From Alteromonas sp. KC3 (GTDB taxonomy: Bacteria > Pseudomonadota > Gammaproteobacteria > Enterobacterales > Alteromonadaceae), in NCBI RefSeq assembly GCF_016756315.1, contig NZ_AP024235.1, positions 2,294,001 through 2,358,000 on the forward strand: DNA of 64,000 nt, read 5' to 3'. The first letter of the stretch is position 1. Each line of letters begins with the position of its first letter. Shown piece after piece: positions 43,684 to 53,118 of the stretch. The notes below the pieces were generated by a model. The model worked only from the letters and a program-made list of their open reading frames with translations, searched no databases and had not been told where the DNA came from. Position numbers and translations under genes: made by a program.

Positions 43684-45576
43684 TTATTGTGCAATAAAGA
43701 CAGTGGCAGACATCGCTGGTAAAGATAGCACATCTGAAGTGCGCATAACTTTGCCATCGTCTAATCGTGTAATTTTTGTGTAGCGTCCTAACAGTTCGCT
43801 GTACTGACTTAAAGCAACATCGGTTTCTTCTTTATTTAAAATGACCATCAATGCGCGAGATTTGTCGTTTTCATTCACTCTAAAGTAGGTGTACACGCCA
43901 TCCTTTGGTGCATAATGTTTCAACTCGCCTTCAAATAGTGCTGGGTATTCGCGGCGTAGTGAAAGCAGCGATTTTGTTCGTTGCTGTGCCCAGCGCTCAT
44001 CTTCAGACAGACCTTTACCACTGAACGCGTTTTTATCCGTGTCCTCTTTCCATCCCCCCGGGAAGTCAGTACGAATAACGCCGTGGTCTGTTGTCCCCTT
44101 GTTTTGCATTAAGATTTCTGTGCCGTAAAATACCTGAGGTATACCGCGCGTTGTTAAGAAAAACGTCATCGCCATATTCCACTTACGCACATCATGTCCA
44201 AGTTGAGTAAACACGCGGCTCATATCGTGATTGTCAGCAAAGACAACAAGATTATTTGGCTCAGCATACAAAAAGTCAGTTGCCAGTGTTTCATAAACAC
44301 TGATGAAACCTGAATTCCAACTCTCTGCACTATCAAGTGCTTTTACCAGAGCAGTTTGTAATGGAAAATCCATGACCGATGGTAAGGCGCTGACGTAGTC
44401 GTCATGTTTGTGACTGCCCCGTTGCCAGTATGCGGTTATAGCAGGGTTTACTGACCATTCTTCACCGACAATATTAAGGTTTGGATACTCCTCAATAACA
44501 CGTGTAGTCCACTGGCTAAGAAAGTCTTTATCAGGATAAGAGTATGTATCTACGCGGATACCACTTAAATTTGCGAACTCAACCCACCATATAGCGTTTT
44601 GAATAAGGTAGTTAGCAAGATGAGGATTGCGCTGGTTTAGGTCTGGCATTGTGGGAACAAACCAGCCATCGCTAAACCCAATTTTATCGCTTTCTACGGC
44701 GTGAGGGTCATGCAGCGATTCACGCTTATGCGTCGTACCGACAAATATACCATTATTGTTAATCCAATCTTGCGAAGGCTTGTCCTTCATCCATTGGTGA
44801 GTGCTGCCTATATGGTTTAAGACCATATCCATAATAATACCGATACCCGCTTCACTCGCTTTTTCGCTAAGCTCGACATAATCTTGGTTGGAACCAAAGC
44901 GCGGATCTACTTGATAATAATCTGTTGTTGAATAGCCGTGATAGCTGTAATTATCCATCGCATTTTCAAGTAAAGGCATCGTCCAAATTTGGGTAAAGCC
45001 CATCTCTTTAACGTAATCGAGGTTATCTATTATTCCTTTGATATCACCGCCATGTCGACCGCCTTTTTCTGCCCTATCGACTGTGTCCTTATAGCCCTCG
45101 ACGTTGTCATTTGACGGGTCACCATTAGCAAATCGATCTGGCGCTATTAGATAAATTGCATCTTTGGGACTAAAGCCCTGTCGCTGTGCTGAACCCGCTT
45201 TTCGTTTAAGCAAAGAATATGATTTTTCGCGAACCGTTCCATCACTGTCGGTAAAGGTTAATATGACTTCGCCTGCTTTGGCTTTTTCGGTATTTAACGT
45301 TACAAATAAATAGTTTTCGCTATCTAGTGCTTGGGTTTTCGTAATACTTACAGCGCCTTTTGAAACCGTTACGGTATCGTCTGCTATATCATCGCCATAA
45401 ACCATCAACTCTACGTCACTAGCTGCCATATCTACCCACCAGTTTGGCGGCGAAACCGTGAGTTCATTGGCAAGCGTGGGAAACGCTAAACTTGTCATCA
45501 CCAATAAACACGCCGATGAGGAAAAACGATTATCTCGGCTTATTAAGTTAGCTTTTTTTAAATTTATGGCTGCCAC
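43684..45576 (-). CDS. Secreted cyclomaltodextrinase/neopullulanase-like GH13
   Basis: This 630-residue GH13 enzyme has an N-terminal signal peptide (about 1-37, ending in ANE), so it is probably periplasmic. An N-terminal Cyc-maltodext_N-type beta domain (about 38-125), the catalytic barrel and a C-terminal beta domain follow. Catalytic residues are Asp343 (GIRVDTYSYP), Glu372 (IVGEEWS) and Asp451 (DNHDMSR). Layout resembles SusA-type neopullulanases. The start is GTG at 45576 with AGAGGT upstream. It is the first gene of the operon and has a strong promoter with the shared operator. Confidence 0.9.
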   Translation of the reverse strand: MAAINLKKANLISRDNRFSSSACLLVMTSLAFPTLANELTVSPPNWWVDMAASDVELMVYGDDIADDTVTVSKGAVSITKTQALDSENYLFVTLNTEKAKAGEVILTFTDSDGTVREKSYSLLKRKAGSAQRQGFSPKDAIYLIAPDRFANGDPSNDNVEGYKDTVDRAEKGGRHGGDIKGIIDNLDYVKEMGFTQIWTMPLLENAMDNYSYHGYSTTDYYQVDPRFGSNQDYVELSEKASEAGIGIIMDMVLNHIGSTHQWMKDKPSQDWINNNGIFVGTTHKRESLHDPHAVESDKIGFSDGWFVPTMPDLNQRNPHLANYLIQNAIWWVEFANLSGIRVDTYSYPDKDFLSQWTTRVIEEYPNLNIVGEEWSVNPAITAYWQRGSHKHDDYVSALPSVMDFPLQTALVKALDSAESWNSGFISVYETLATDFLYAEPNNLVVFADNHDMSRVFTQLGHDVRKWNMAMTFFLTTRGIPQVFYGTEILMQNKGTTDHGVIRTDFPGGWKEDTDKNAFSGKGLSEDERWAQQRTKSLLSLRREYPALFEGELKHYAPKDGVYTYFRVNENDKSRALMVILNKEETDVALSQYSELLGRYTKITRLDDGKVMRTSDVLSLPAMSATVFIAQ

Positions 45577-45621
45577 TGTGACCTCTAGTTAAAAATACGT
45601 TAAGCAGATGAAGGTACGTTG

Positions 45622-45669
45622 ATACTACCTTTGTTCTCAAGTAAGACCAATGCACTGCATACGTATTCA
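45622..45669 (-). promoter_or_regulatory. Promoter with operator TGCATACGTATTCA for the GH13-permease operon
   Basis: On the minus strand a -35 box TTGGTC (45645-45650) and a -10 box TAGTAT (45622-45627) are 17 bp apart. The near-palindrome at 45656-45669 ends 5 bp upstream of the -35, centred about 47 bp before the likely transcription start. The same operator with the same 5-bp gap is found before the TonB receptor at 61589. Confidence 0.75.
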
Positions 45670-45727
45670 CGGTGCTAAGCAGCAAGCCTATAGTCACAGC
45701 GAGTAGAATTTATAAGGCTTCATTGAA

Positions 45728-45751
45728 AAGGCCAGGTAATTACCTGGCCTT
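45728..45751 (-). terminator. Intrinsic terminator of the lipoprotein amylase gene
   Basis: A perfect 24-base palindrome (arms AAGGCCAGGTAA and its complement, no extra loop) is followed by TTTT on the minus strand. It lies 30 bp past the stop of the upstream GH13 gene. Confidence 0.85.
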
Positions 45752-45781
45752 GACCGAATCATTTTAAAAGTGAAAGTGGTG

Positions 45782-47719
45782 TTAAAACGCAAACACCTTA
45801 GTTTCAAGCCCTTTAAGGGTTAGCTCAGCAGTAAAGTGCTTACCGCTATCGTTTATAACAACGTCTTCGTGGCGAAGTAATGCTGTTAGCACTTGCGAGG
45901 GCGCCGTCTCAGAGATTAGGGTTTTGGGAATAGATAATGTAATGTTATTAACCTCTCTCTCTTCGAAATTAGCAACAACCACAAACCCTTTTTGCTCGTT
46001 TATTCGCGCAAACGCAAACTGCTGTTCGCTATAAGCTGAACCTTCGACACTAAGGTTTAGGTCGTGAAGGTTAACGAAGTCCCCTTTTATTGCTGAGTTA
46101 GAAGAAACGATAGCCATCACGTCTTCGTAAAATTCACGTAGTGCCAACTCGTCATTGGTAGAGCCACCGCCATCAAACTTACCGTTATTCATAAAACGTT
46201 GATGGGCAGGAACACCTACATAGTCAAAAATAGATGTTCTAGTAGGATCACCAAAGCCGGTCTCTTCACTGCCATCTTCACCAACATCTTGACCAAAATA
46301 CAGTAGCGTAGGTGATGCACTTATAAGTGCACTTACCGCTAGTGCCGGCTTGCCTTTTTCTGCAGTTCCAGCAAAATCTGGGCTCGCGATGCGCTGTTCG
46401 TCGTGATTTTCAAGAAAATGTAGCATATGAGGCGCAATGTCACTGACCTCAGAGTGAATTGAAACCAACTCACTAACTTTCCCCTTTCCTTGCATTATCT
46501 TCTTTAACGTATCGTAAAAGCCTACTTTATCGTAAAGATAGTCCATCTTCCCTTTATGAATGTAATCTCGATATTTGTCAGGCTGATACACTTCAGCTAA
46601 TAGGAATGCATCAGGATTTTTTTGTTTAATGCTGCTATTTAAGAATGACCAAAATTCAACAGGCACCATTTCAGCCATATCGTAGCGAAAACCGTCAACA
46701 CCTTTATCTAACCAATAGTGCGCAATATCTCTAAACTTATACCAAGAATCTGGTAGTGCTTTTTCTTCCCAAAATTGAGCGTGCTGTTCGATACCTTGGT
46801 TAGCATAATTCGCTGGTAATAACGGAAAATCATAAGTGCCGTCTGGCCTTACACCATAATTTACCTTTACGGTTTCATACCAATCATTGATATCGGGCTT
46901 GGCAGCTCGCGCGCCATTTCCCGTCCATTTTGCAGGGAACTCATCAAATTTTTGATCACTTAACGGGTGTGGCTCGCCCCCCAACACTTTATAGCTTTCC
47001 GATGTAGGTACTTTAAAACCTTCGCCAACGACATAATAAAAATTGTTATTCTTAGCATACTCCACAGACGTATCGTCGTTTTTACCGAAATCAGCGACAC
47101 CTTCTGGTGCTGAAAGCGAACGATAGTCTCTAGCGACGTGGTTTGGCACTATATCGATAATCACTTTCATACCCGCGTCATGAGTACGCTTGATAAGCGC
47201 TTCAAACTCCTCTAAACGCCTTGCTGGGTCAGTTGCTAGGTCAGGGTTGACGTTGTAATAGTCTTTTACAGCATAGGGAGAGCCAGCCCTGCCCTTAATG
47301 ACATCAGGATCATCTTGTGAAATACCATACTCAGTATAGTCTGTTACTAATGCATGATGTGGAACACCAGTGTACCAAATGTGACTTGTACCTAGCGCTT
47401 TAATAGCGGCAAGAGCTTGTGGGGTAAAGTCTTCAAATTTACCCACGCCGTTTTCTTCTAGTGTGCCCCATGCTTTGTTGGTCGTATTGGTGTTACCAAA
47501 TAGCCTCGTAAACACCTGATACACAACAGGCTTACCAATTCTTTCATCGCTTATGTGCTGCACAGTATCGTCATTGGTTAGTTCAACGCTTTGTGCTACT
47601 GGCGCAGATTCAGCTTTGTTGGTGTTCATAGTTGAAGAGTCGGTGCATGCTAATAATCCTATAGATAGCATAGCAAGCGTAAATGGTTTAAACCGAAAAG
47701 AATGCTTTAGTGTACGCAT
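45782..47719 (-). CDS. GH13 alpha-amylase lipoprotein
   Basis: This 645-residue GH13 enzyme has a lipobox in IGLLACTDS (Cys25). Catalytic motifs are DIVPNH, FRYD with nucleophile Asp347, LAEVY with Glu376 and ENHDEQR with Asp440. The C-terminal beta domain is complete. The frame opens at a TTG (47740), but the ATG at 47719 starts a normal lipoprotein signal. It is a monocistronic unit between two terminators with its own copy of the TGCATACGTATTCA site. Probably an outer-membrane amylase acting on starch or long maltodextrins; specificity is inferred. Confidence 0.9.
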   Translation of the reverse strand: MRTLKHSFRFKPFTLAMLSIGLLACTDSSTMNTNKAESAPVAQSVELTNDDTVQHISDERIGKPVVYQVFTRLFGNTNTTNKAWGTLEENGVGKFEDFTPQALAAIKALGTSHIWYTGVPHHALVTDYTEYGISQDDPDVIKGRAGSPYAVKDYYNVNPDLATDPARRLEEFEALIKRTHDAGMKVIIDIVPNHVARDYRSLSAPEGVADFGKNDDTSVEYAKNNNFYYVVGEGFKVPTSESYKVLGGEPHPLSDQKFDEFPAKWTGNGARAAKPDINDWYETVKVNYGVRPDGTYDFPLLPANYANQGIEQHAQFWEEKALPDSWYKFRDIAHYWLDKGVDGFRYDMAEMVPVEFWSFLNSSIKQKNPDAFLLAEVYQPDKYRDYIHKGKMDYLYDKVGFYDTLKKIMQGKGKVSELVSIHSEVSDIAPHMLHFLENHDEQRIASPDFAGTAEKGKPALAVSALISASPTLLYFGQDVGEDGSEETGFGDPTRTSIFDYVGVPAHQRFMNNGKFDGGGSTNDELALREFYEDVMAIVSSNSAIKGDFVNLHDLNLSVEGSAYSEQQFAFARINEQKGFVVVANFEEREVNNITLSIPKTLISETAPSQVLTALLRHEDVVINDSGKHFTAELTLKGLETKVFAF

Positions 47720-47780
47720 GGATACATTTTGTTGATTCAAGGTTTTAACAGGATACGCGTTAAACGATTGTTAAAAAACA

Positions 47781-47794
47781 TGCATACGTATTCA
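47781..47794 (-). promoter_or_regulatory. Operator TGCATACGTATTCA upstream of the lipoprotein amylase gene
   Basis: This is an exact 14-base copy of the sites at 45656 and 61702. It lies 61 bp upstream of the start codon, just after the TonB receptor's terminator. The -35 candidate five bases downstream (TTTAAC) and the -10 region are weaker than at the other two copies. Confidence 0.7.
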
Positions 47795-47800
47795 AGAAAC

Positions 47801-47826
47801 AAAAAAGCCACCTCAAATGAGGTGGC
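47801..47826 (-). terminator. Intrinsic terminator of the first TonB receptor gene
   Basis: GCCACCTCA (47807-47815) pairs with TGAGGTGGC (47818-47826), and TTTTTT follows on the minus strand. It lies 20 bp past the receptor stop codon. Confidence 0.9.
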
Positions 47827-47846
47827 TGTGTCCGGGGAGAATGGAC

Positions 47847-50756
47847 TTAGTCAAAACGTACTGTTACACCAGCAGTAACACGTCTACCCAACAAGTCGTA
47901 AAGTGGGTCGAATGTGTAACCTGGAGGCAGTTTGTTGAACGCGTTACGAAGACCAACATACATGTCTACGTTTTCGCTATACATATATTCAACACTGAAG
48001 TCGTGAGTCCAGATGCTTCCTACGAAACCTGGATCAGTATCTTCTGGAGAACCACCACCTGGTGAAACGTCAAACGTTGCTACACGGTCGATATAACGGC
48101 TAGTGTAGTTAAAGTTCCACTCATCAATACGGTAATCAACAATAGTACGGAACTGGTACTCAGGGTCGCCAAGCTCACCTACTTCAACGTTGATTTCATC
48201 TGGACGGTCTTGGAATTCAAACACTTCAAGCTCATTCACTTTGTTACCTTGTAGGTTCAAGCGAATTTCACCAGGAAGGTCAAACTCTGTTAGTTCAGTT
48301 GTGTAACGGATTTGGAATTCCACACCCGCTGTATTGATTGCTGACGCGTTGATAAAGCCAGAACGAACTAGGTCGATATCAAAATCAGCACCACGGTCGA
48401 TTTGCGCACAGAAGCCCGCATCTGGACCACCTGTCGCATCAACACAGTTATCTGCAATATCTTGCGCAGTAACTTCTGTGATTGCGTCTTCGATTTCAAT
48501 GTCATAGAAATCGACAGTAACCGATAGATTTTCAATGAACTCAGGAGTCCACACTACGCCCACTGTTCTCGATTCACTTGTTTCAGAGAATAGGTCAGGG
48601 TTACCACCAGACAGGATCTCGATACTTACGTTATCGTTCGCTTCAAAACCTTCTGGGATACCCAACGCAGCACAGTTAGCGCGACGATCCGGATCATCAT
48701 CAATGTTATCAGCGTCACATGGATCGCTTACGCGAGCAAAACCAGGAGACAATGGCGAGAAAGCTTCATCTACGTTAGGCGCACGTACCGCTTCGCCAAC
48801 CGTACCACGAATTCTCAAGTCTTCAATTGGTGCCCACATGAAGCCTACTTGCCATGCATCAGCACTACCCGCGTGTGAATAGTCAGCAGCACGGTATGCA
48901 GCGTCAATTGATAGCTCTTTTGCAAATGCTACATCAGCAAGTAGCGGTAGACGTAATTCGATGAAGAATTCTTCTACGTCGTAACCACCGAATGAATCAG
49001 GTGTCGCCGCGTTAGTGAAGAAACCTTGCTTAGTGAATTCATCGGTAGTTGTGACTACGTCTTCTTCACGGTATTCGTAACCCAATGCGATACCTACTGG
49101 ACCACCAGGTAGCTCGAACCACTCTGTAGAGTCGAATGAAACAGTACCACCGAACATTTGTTGTGTGATTTCGTCTTCACGCTGAACATCACCAGATACG
49201 AAATCTACTGCTTCAGCACTCGCTTGACCAAAACCAAACGGGTTAAACGGTACACAATTTTGACCGTTTACTGCTGCTGGATCTTCGTAATCATCGCCCT
49301 GTGCATCAGGCACTTGACTACGACATGCAGCTTCACCTGTTGCTGGGTCGATGACAGAATCAAGCGCAGCTACAAAGTTGGTTGGGATCAAGTCGTTTAA
49401 CGTACGACGTTTGTTAGAAACCTCACCACGGGTGTAATACAAGTCGTAATCAAAGTCTGTATCACTAAGTGTGAAGAAACCTTGGAAACCACCAACAAAG
49501 CGCCATAGCTTACGGTCGTTCGATGCAGAACGGTTACCAATATCGTCGAAGAAACGAGAGAAACCAACTACAGACTGACCACCGTCAAGCAAACGTGCAC
49601 GTGTTACATCATCAAGGTAAGCGTTGTCTTCTACGTTGATTGAAACGTTGCCAAAACGGAACGAAGGCTGGAATTGCTGCTCAATTTTCTTGTCTACATA
49701 CTTGATATCACCATAGAAGCGGATGTTATCAGTAATGTCGTAGCGGAAAGTACTGGCTAACGTCAATGTTTCTTGGTCAGGCACATAGTTACGATAATCT
49801 TCACCAAAGAATACCGTATCGTAGCGCTGATCGAAATTACCAAACGCGAAGCTGTTTGTACCGATACGTTCTACTTGGTCAATTGGCGTGCCGTCAGGCG
49901 TAAAGGTAATACGCGGACCACCACCAAATGGGTTAATTACACCAAAGCCATTGATCATTTCTGAACCAACATAGCGACGACGAAGACGGTCTGGAATACC
50001 ATCATCTTCACCCGTGTTATCTGGGTTTACGATAGTGCCCCACGCTTCTGCTTGTTGAAGATCAGGCTCCATTACTTCTGCGATGTTGTTCATTTCTGCG
50101 AAGAAGGTTACGTTACCACGGCCATCTTCAGTACTTGCACCAACCAATGCACTGTAGTTGTTTGAGCGCGCACCCACATCTTCAAGATCTGCAGAACCGT
50201 CAAAGTTCAATTCAACGCCTTCATAGTCATCGCGAAGAATTACGTTGATTACACCAGAAACAGCGTCAGAACCGTAAATCGCAGATGCACCACCTGTGAT
50301 TACTTCAATTCGCTCAATCATTGCAGCTGGAATTGAACCCGTATCTACTGCATTAGAGAATGGAGAACCTGCAACGTGGCGCTTACCGTTAACTAGGGTC
50401 AGTGTACGGTTTTCACCAAGTGAACGTAGGTCAGGAGAACTCAAACCTGCGTTGGCATTGCTGTTGTTGTTACCAATTAGCGTTGAGCCCGCCGCAATAG
50501 CAGGTAATTCAGCAAGAATACTACCTAGGTCAGGCGTACCAAAACGTTGGATTTCTTCTGCGCTAACAGAAACGATTGGTGCAGGAGTAGAAAGCTCTGA
50601 TCTCTTAATACGAGAGCCAGTGACCTGAATTTTTTCTACCGCTTCTTCCTCGGATTCAGTTGGCTGTTGTGCCATTACCGGGAAAGCAAGAGTACCAACT
50701 AATCCGAAAAGCGTTGCGTTTCGGACAGCTGTATTGACTAAGCTTTTATTAAACAT
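47847..50756 (-). CDS. TonB-dependent outer-membrane receptor 1
   Basis: This 969-residue receptor has an N-terminal signal peptide (about 1-29, PVMAQQ), a TonB-box-like stretch before the plug (EKIQVTGSRIKR) and a plug domain (about 50-175, with SGVINVILR-like end). A beta-barrel follows to the aromatic C-terminus TVRFD. It differs from the second receptor of this locus: its plug carries the GSRI..RSELSTPAP pattern and many Asp/Asn-rich loops. Position among glucan genes suggests it imports maltodextrin, but this is by context only. It has no TGCATACGTATTCA site upstream, unlike its neighbours. Confidence 0.92.
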   Translation of the reverse strand: MFNKSLVNTAVRNATLFGLVGTLAFPVMAQQPTESEEEAVEKIQVTGSRIKRSELSTPAPIVSVSAEEIQRFGTPDLGSILAELPAIAAGSTLIGNNNSNANAGLSSPDLRSLGENRTLTLVNGKRHVAGSPFSNAVDTGSIPAAMIERIEVITGGASAIYGSDAVSGVINVILRDDYEGVELNFDGSADLEDVGARSNNYSALVGASTEDGRGNVTFFAEMNNIAEVMEPDLQQAEAWGTIVNPDNTGEDDGIPDRLRRRYVGSEMINGFGVINPFGGGPRITFTPDGTPIDQVERIGTNSFAFGNFDQRYDTVFFGEDYRNYVPDQETLTLASTFRYDITDNIRFYGDIKYVDKKIEQQFQPSFRFGNVSINVEDNAYLDDVTRARLLDGGQSVVGFSRFFDDIGNRSASNDRKLWRFVGGFQGFFTLSDTDFDYDLYYTRGEVSNKRRTLNDLIPTNFVAALDSVIDPATGEAACRSQVPDAQGDDYEDPAAVNGQNCVPFNPFGFGQASAEAVDFVSGDVQREDEITQQMFGGTVSFDSTEWFELPGGPVGIALGYEYREEDVVTTTDEFTKQGFFTNAATPDSFGGYDVEEFFIELRLPLLADVAFAKELSIDAAYRAADYSHAGSADAWQVGFMWAPIEDLRIRGTVGEAVRAPNVDEAFSPLSPGFARVSDPCDADNIDDDPDRRANCAALGIPEGFEANDNVSIEILSGGNPDLFSETSESRTVGVVWTPEFIENLSVTVDFYDIEIEDAITEVTAQDIADNCVDATGGPDAGFCAQIDRGADFDIDLVRSGFINASAINTAGVEFQIRYTTELTEFDLPGEIRLNLQGNKVNELEVFEFQDRPDEINVEVGELGDPEYQFRTIVDYRIDEWNFNYTSRYIDRVATFDVSPGGGSPEDTDPGFVGSIWTHDFSVEYMYSENVDMYVGLRNAFNKLPPGYTFDPLYDLLGRRVTAGVTVRFD

Positions 50757-50780
50757 GTGGTTTCCCTTTTATTATTTTTC

Positions 50781-50796
50781 GCTTACGAGTGTAAGC
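50781..50796. repeat. Small inverted repeat in the leader of receptor 1
   Basis: GCTTAC and GTAAGC flank a 4-base loop, 25 bp upstream of the receptor start. It could be an operator half-site pair or an RNA hairpin. The remainder of the region 50757-50984 is AT-rich and shows no other signal. Confidence 0.4.
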
Positions 50797-50984
50797 TAAG
50801 AAAAGATAACCCTATGTTTTTCAGCATTCAATCCTTTAACACTTTTTAATTCAATTAATTGCTAGCAAAGTGTAAAGAATTGTAAATTTGCCCCTTTATT
50901 TTCAGGGCATTGCGCCTTTTATGAACAAAAAATAAATTTTTTGTAACAAAATCTAAAGGCTACAAATTGTTGTTTTTACGCCCC

Positions 50985-51884
50985 TTATGCGGCTTTAGCA
51001 ATCTTCACTACGTTATTTCTTGCTGGCGCTTTTGGAACCCTAATTGAGTCGGCAACTTTTTGTAACTCATTGTCTATTTCGCGATAGAAACCGTTTAGAG
51101 GCTTGGTCAGACTATCAACTAATTTTGATGCAGATATTCTGTAGGGAACTCGCTTTCCATTAAACTCAACTTCGTCGCCAACAGACGTGAAGTTGATACC
51201 AAACGACCTTAGTCTTCTGGCCAATTTGGGCTCCATAAGAACATATGCGTGCTTAATATCTAGTTTCAAGCAAAGGCTTAGCGCCATTAAATAAAGCGCA
51301 ACAGAAAGGTACGGTAGCTGGTCCATACTTGACGATTTTGTTCTGCCTTTGAACTTCGACGAAGTCTTGTTTAATTTAAAAACGCTAGTACGCAACTGAC
51401 GTTCCCTAAATTCACGAGGTATCGCCAAGCGGGATATTTCACATACACTGTCTGGCACTAAATTAGAAGGTAGTAATCCATCATCTTTGATGGCATCGCT
51501 ACATTTTTCTTCAAGTGGTAATAGCAAACCCTGCTCTGTGGGCAAAACCAACCGTATGGTACCCGCACATTCGCCTGTCGGAAGATGTTTTATGTAGCAG
51601 TTAATTGCGCGGTCATCGAATTTGTCTTTTTCGATAGCTTGAGGGTTTTCTTGTTCAAACTTCATTTCCTCACAATAAACTTTATGACGCGTTTTGTAGC
51701 TCACTGCTTTATCAGCGTTATCATTAGCTACTACCAACTCATATCGGCTGAAGAAAAACCGAGTAATTGCCTGATCTAACGACAACTTCTTTTTAAATGG
51801 TGAAAACCCAGATGGTAACTCTTTTAGTTTTTTAGACACGACACTATTTAGCACTTTGATAGCGCTTATTGTTCTATGCTTCAA
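50985..51884 (-). CDS. PEP-CTERM/exosortase system-associated acyltransferase-like protein
   Basis: This 299-residue protein is related to acyl-homoserine-lactone synthases and GNAT N-acyltransferases. It has an N-terminal ARYELV-like segment (SRYELVVANDN), YKTRHKVYCEEMKFE, then the core GECAGTIRLVLP and CEISRLAIPREFR. These features match the acyltransferases that accompany PEP-CTERM/exosortase systems. No exosortase, PEP-CTERM protein or exopolysaccharide gene is in the window, so it is an orphan here. Its acyl substrate and target are unknown. It is on the same strand as the TonB receptor gene, 228 bp upstream. Confidence 0.8.
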   Translation of the reverse strand: MKHRTISAIKVLNSVVSKKLKELPSGFSPFKKKLSLDQAITRFFFSRYELVVANDNADKAVSYKTRHKVYCEEMKFEQENPQAIEKDKFDDRAINCYIKHLPTGECAGTIRLVLPTEQGLLLPLEEKCSDAIKDDGLLPSNLVPDSVCEISRLAIPREFRERQLRTSVFKLNKTSSKFKGRTKSSSMDQLPYLSVALYLMALSLCLKLDIKHAYVLMEPKLARRLRSFGINFTSVGDEVEFNGKRVPYRISASKLVDSLTKPLNGFYREIDNELQKVADSIRVPKAPARNNVVKIAKAA

Positions 51885-51947
51885 TGTAAGTTCCCCTGAT
51901 TTAATTATTTTTAGGCGTTTGGGTAACTTCCTAGTCTGAATAACACC

Positions 51948-52517
51948 TTAGTTCGATTTAATTGTTGTTTTGTTATTATTATCACGGCTACTTCTAATTA
52001 GCGCATCGCCCTTTTGAAAATCCGATTTACACAACCTATCGTACAGCAGTACGTTCGCCGTAGCGGCTAAATTCATGCAGGAATATGTGGGTACATAAAC
52101 TACATGATCACACCATTGCAGTATTTCTTCAGATATACTGCCATCTTCTGGTCCAAGCATATAGAACGCGTTGGCTGGGTGACTAAACTCAGGCAACGGT
52201 GTCGCACCCTCAACCAATTCAACCGCTACAACAGATGCTCCTTTCGGTATCACATCTTTCAAATTATCTACGCCAATTGTCGGTATTTTTTTATGAAACG
52301 CCTTTGTATCAGCGTTAAAGTCTTTAGCAAAACGATAACGTTGACCTGTGTAAAATACACTGGCGACACCATAGCACCCTGCAGCACGAAGAATTGACGC
52401 CACATTAACCGGATTTTTAGGGTTAACTAAGCCTATTGATACTCTCTGATTCAAAATTTGCACGTAAATGAATGTATGCTTTTTATAATGGTTAGCGATA
52501 TTGCCATTTAATGACAT
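51948..52517 (-). CDS. SpoU/TrmH-type RNA methyltransferase
   Basis: This 189-residue SPOUT methyltransferase shows the three SpoU motifs: NPKNPVNVASILRAAGCYG (with Asn rather than the more usual Arg-Asn start), FYMLGPEDGSIS and the C-terminal knot segment SCMNLAATANVLLYDRL. It lacks an RNA-binding extension, like TrmL-type enzymes. Which RNA nucleotide is modified is unknown. The first about 18 residues before the fold are unusual and the start is uncertain; the ATG at 52517 has no good ribosome-binding site. The 63-bp gap to the acyltransferase gene suggests but does not prove co-transcription. Confidence 0.82.
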   Translation of the reverse strand: MSLNGNIANHYKKHTFIYVQILNQRVSIGLVNPKNPVNVASILRAAGCYGVASVFYTGQRYRFAKDFNADTKAFHKKIPTIGVDNLKDVIPKGASVVAVELVEGATPLPEFSHPANAFYMLGPEDGSISEEILQWCDHVVYVPTYSCMNLAATANVLLYDRLCKSDFQKGDALIRSSRDNNNKTTIKSN

Positions 52518-53118
52518 CTGTATCTACCATTGCGGCAAGGTTTTATTGCTTTCCTTGCACTTTTTTAATATCGGATAGTAGTCAGATAGTTTTATTAACT
52601 TTTATAATTCAGCTTCAGGCTCTACGGACGTCTCTAGTCGAGCAACACAATAGCGGTGTTCGAACGCTAGTATTTTGTTTATCGGCGCATTTACCAAAAG
52701 CACTGATTGCTAGGGAAGACTCTGTGCAAAGAAAGGGCCAACATTGTGTAAAATTTTCACGACATTGATGATGTTGTGCCTTTTTTACACGGGAGATGAT
52801 ATGGAAGGTTAATGAGACAATATAAATCCACTAGATACAGTAAGTTACAATCAAAACACCATTATCAATATCTCTTTATCCATAATCTCCAAATAAAGAC
52901 AAATCAGTTACACGTAACCATGATTTTAATTTGTTATGCATCTTCGATGTATAACAATGTCGTCAGAGGAATTAACCGTCTGCGATTTGGAACACCGCAT
53001 GCACTTGAAATAATTGCATTTTTTAAATGACCAGGTCGATTCACTGTAAATAAATGTCGGTAAACGTGTTTTGTTGCCGTATCGCTACACCCATCACAAC
53101 ACGTTTCTACACGCTTCA
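52518..53118. other. Intergenic region without supported gene (601 bp)
   Basis: This is the longest non-coding gap in the window. Short frames exist on the plus strand (such as 52812-53030) but they have odd composition, no ribosome-binding site and no recognisable features. I saw no tRNA, terminator or clear repeat. It holds the promoter of the RNA methyltransferase gene and the 3' flank of the patatin gene. Confidence 0.5.

Noticed and set aside
50985..51884. Calling the acyltransferase a LuxI-type AHL synthase
   Set aside because: The core differs and the length (299) is much greater than the about 200 residues of LuxI proteins; the exosortase-associated family fits better. No LuxR gene is adjacent.
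52511..53030. Two short open frames on the plus strand (52511-52768 and 52812-53030)
   Set aside because: They have no ribosome-binding site, unusual amino-acid make-up, and no recognisable motif. They appear to be chance frames in a non-coding gap.
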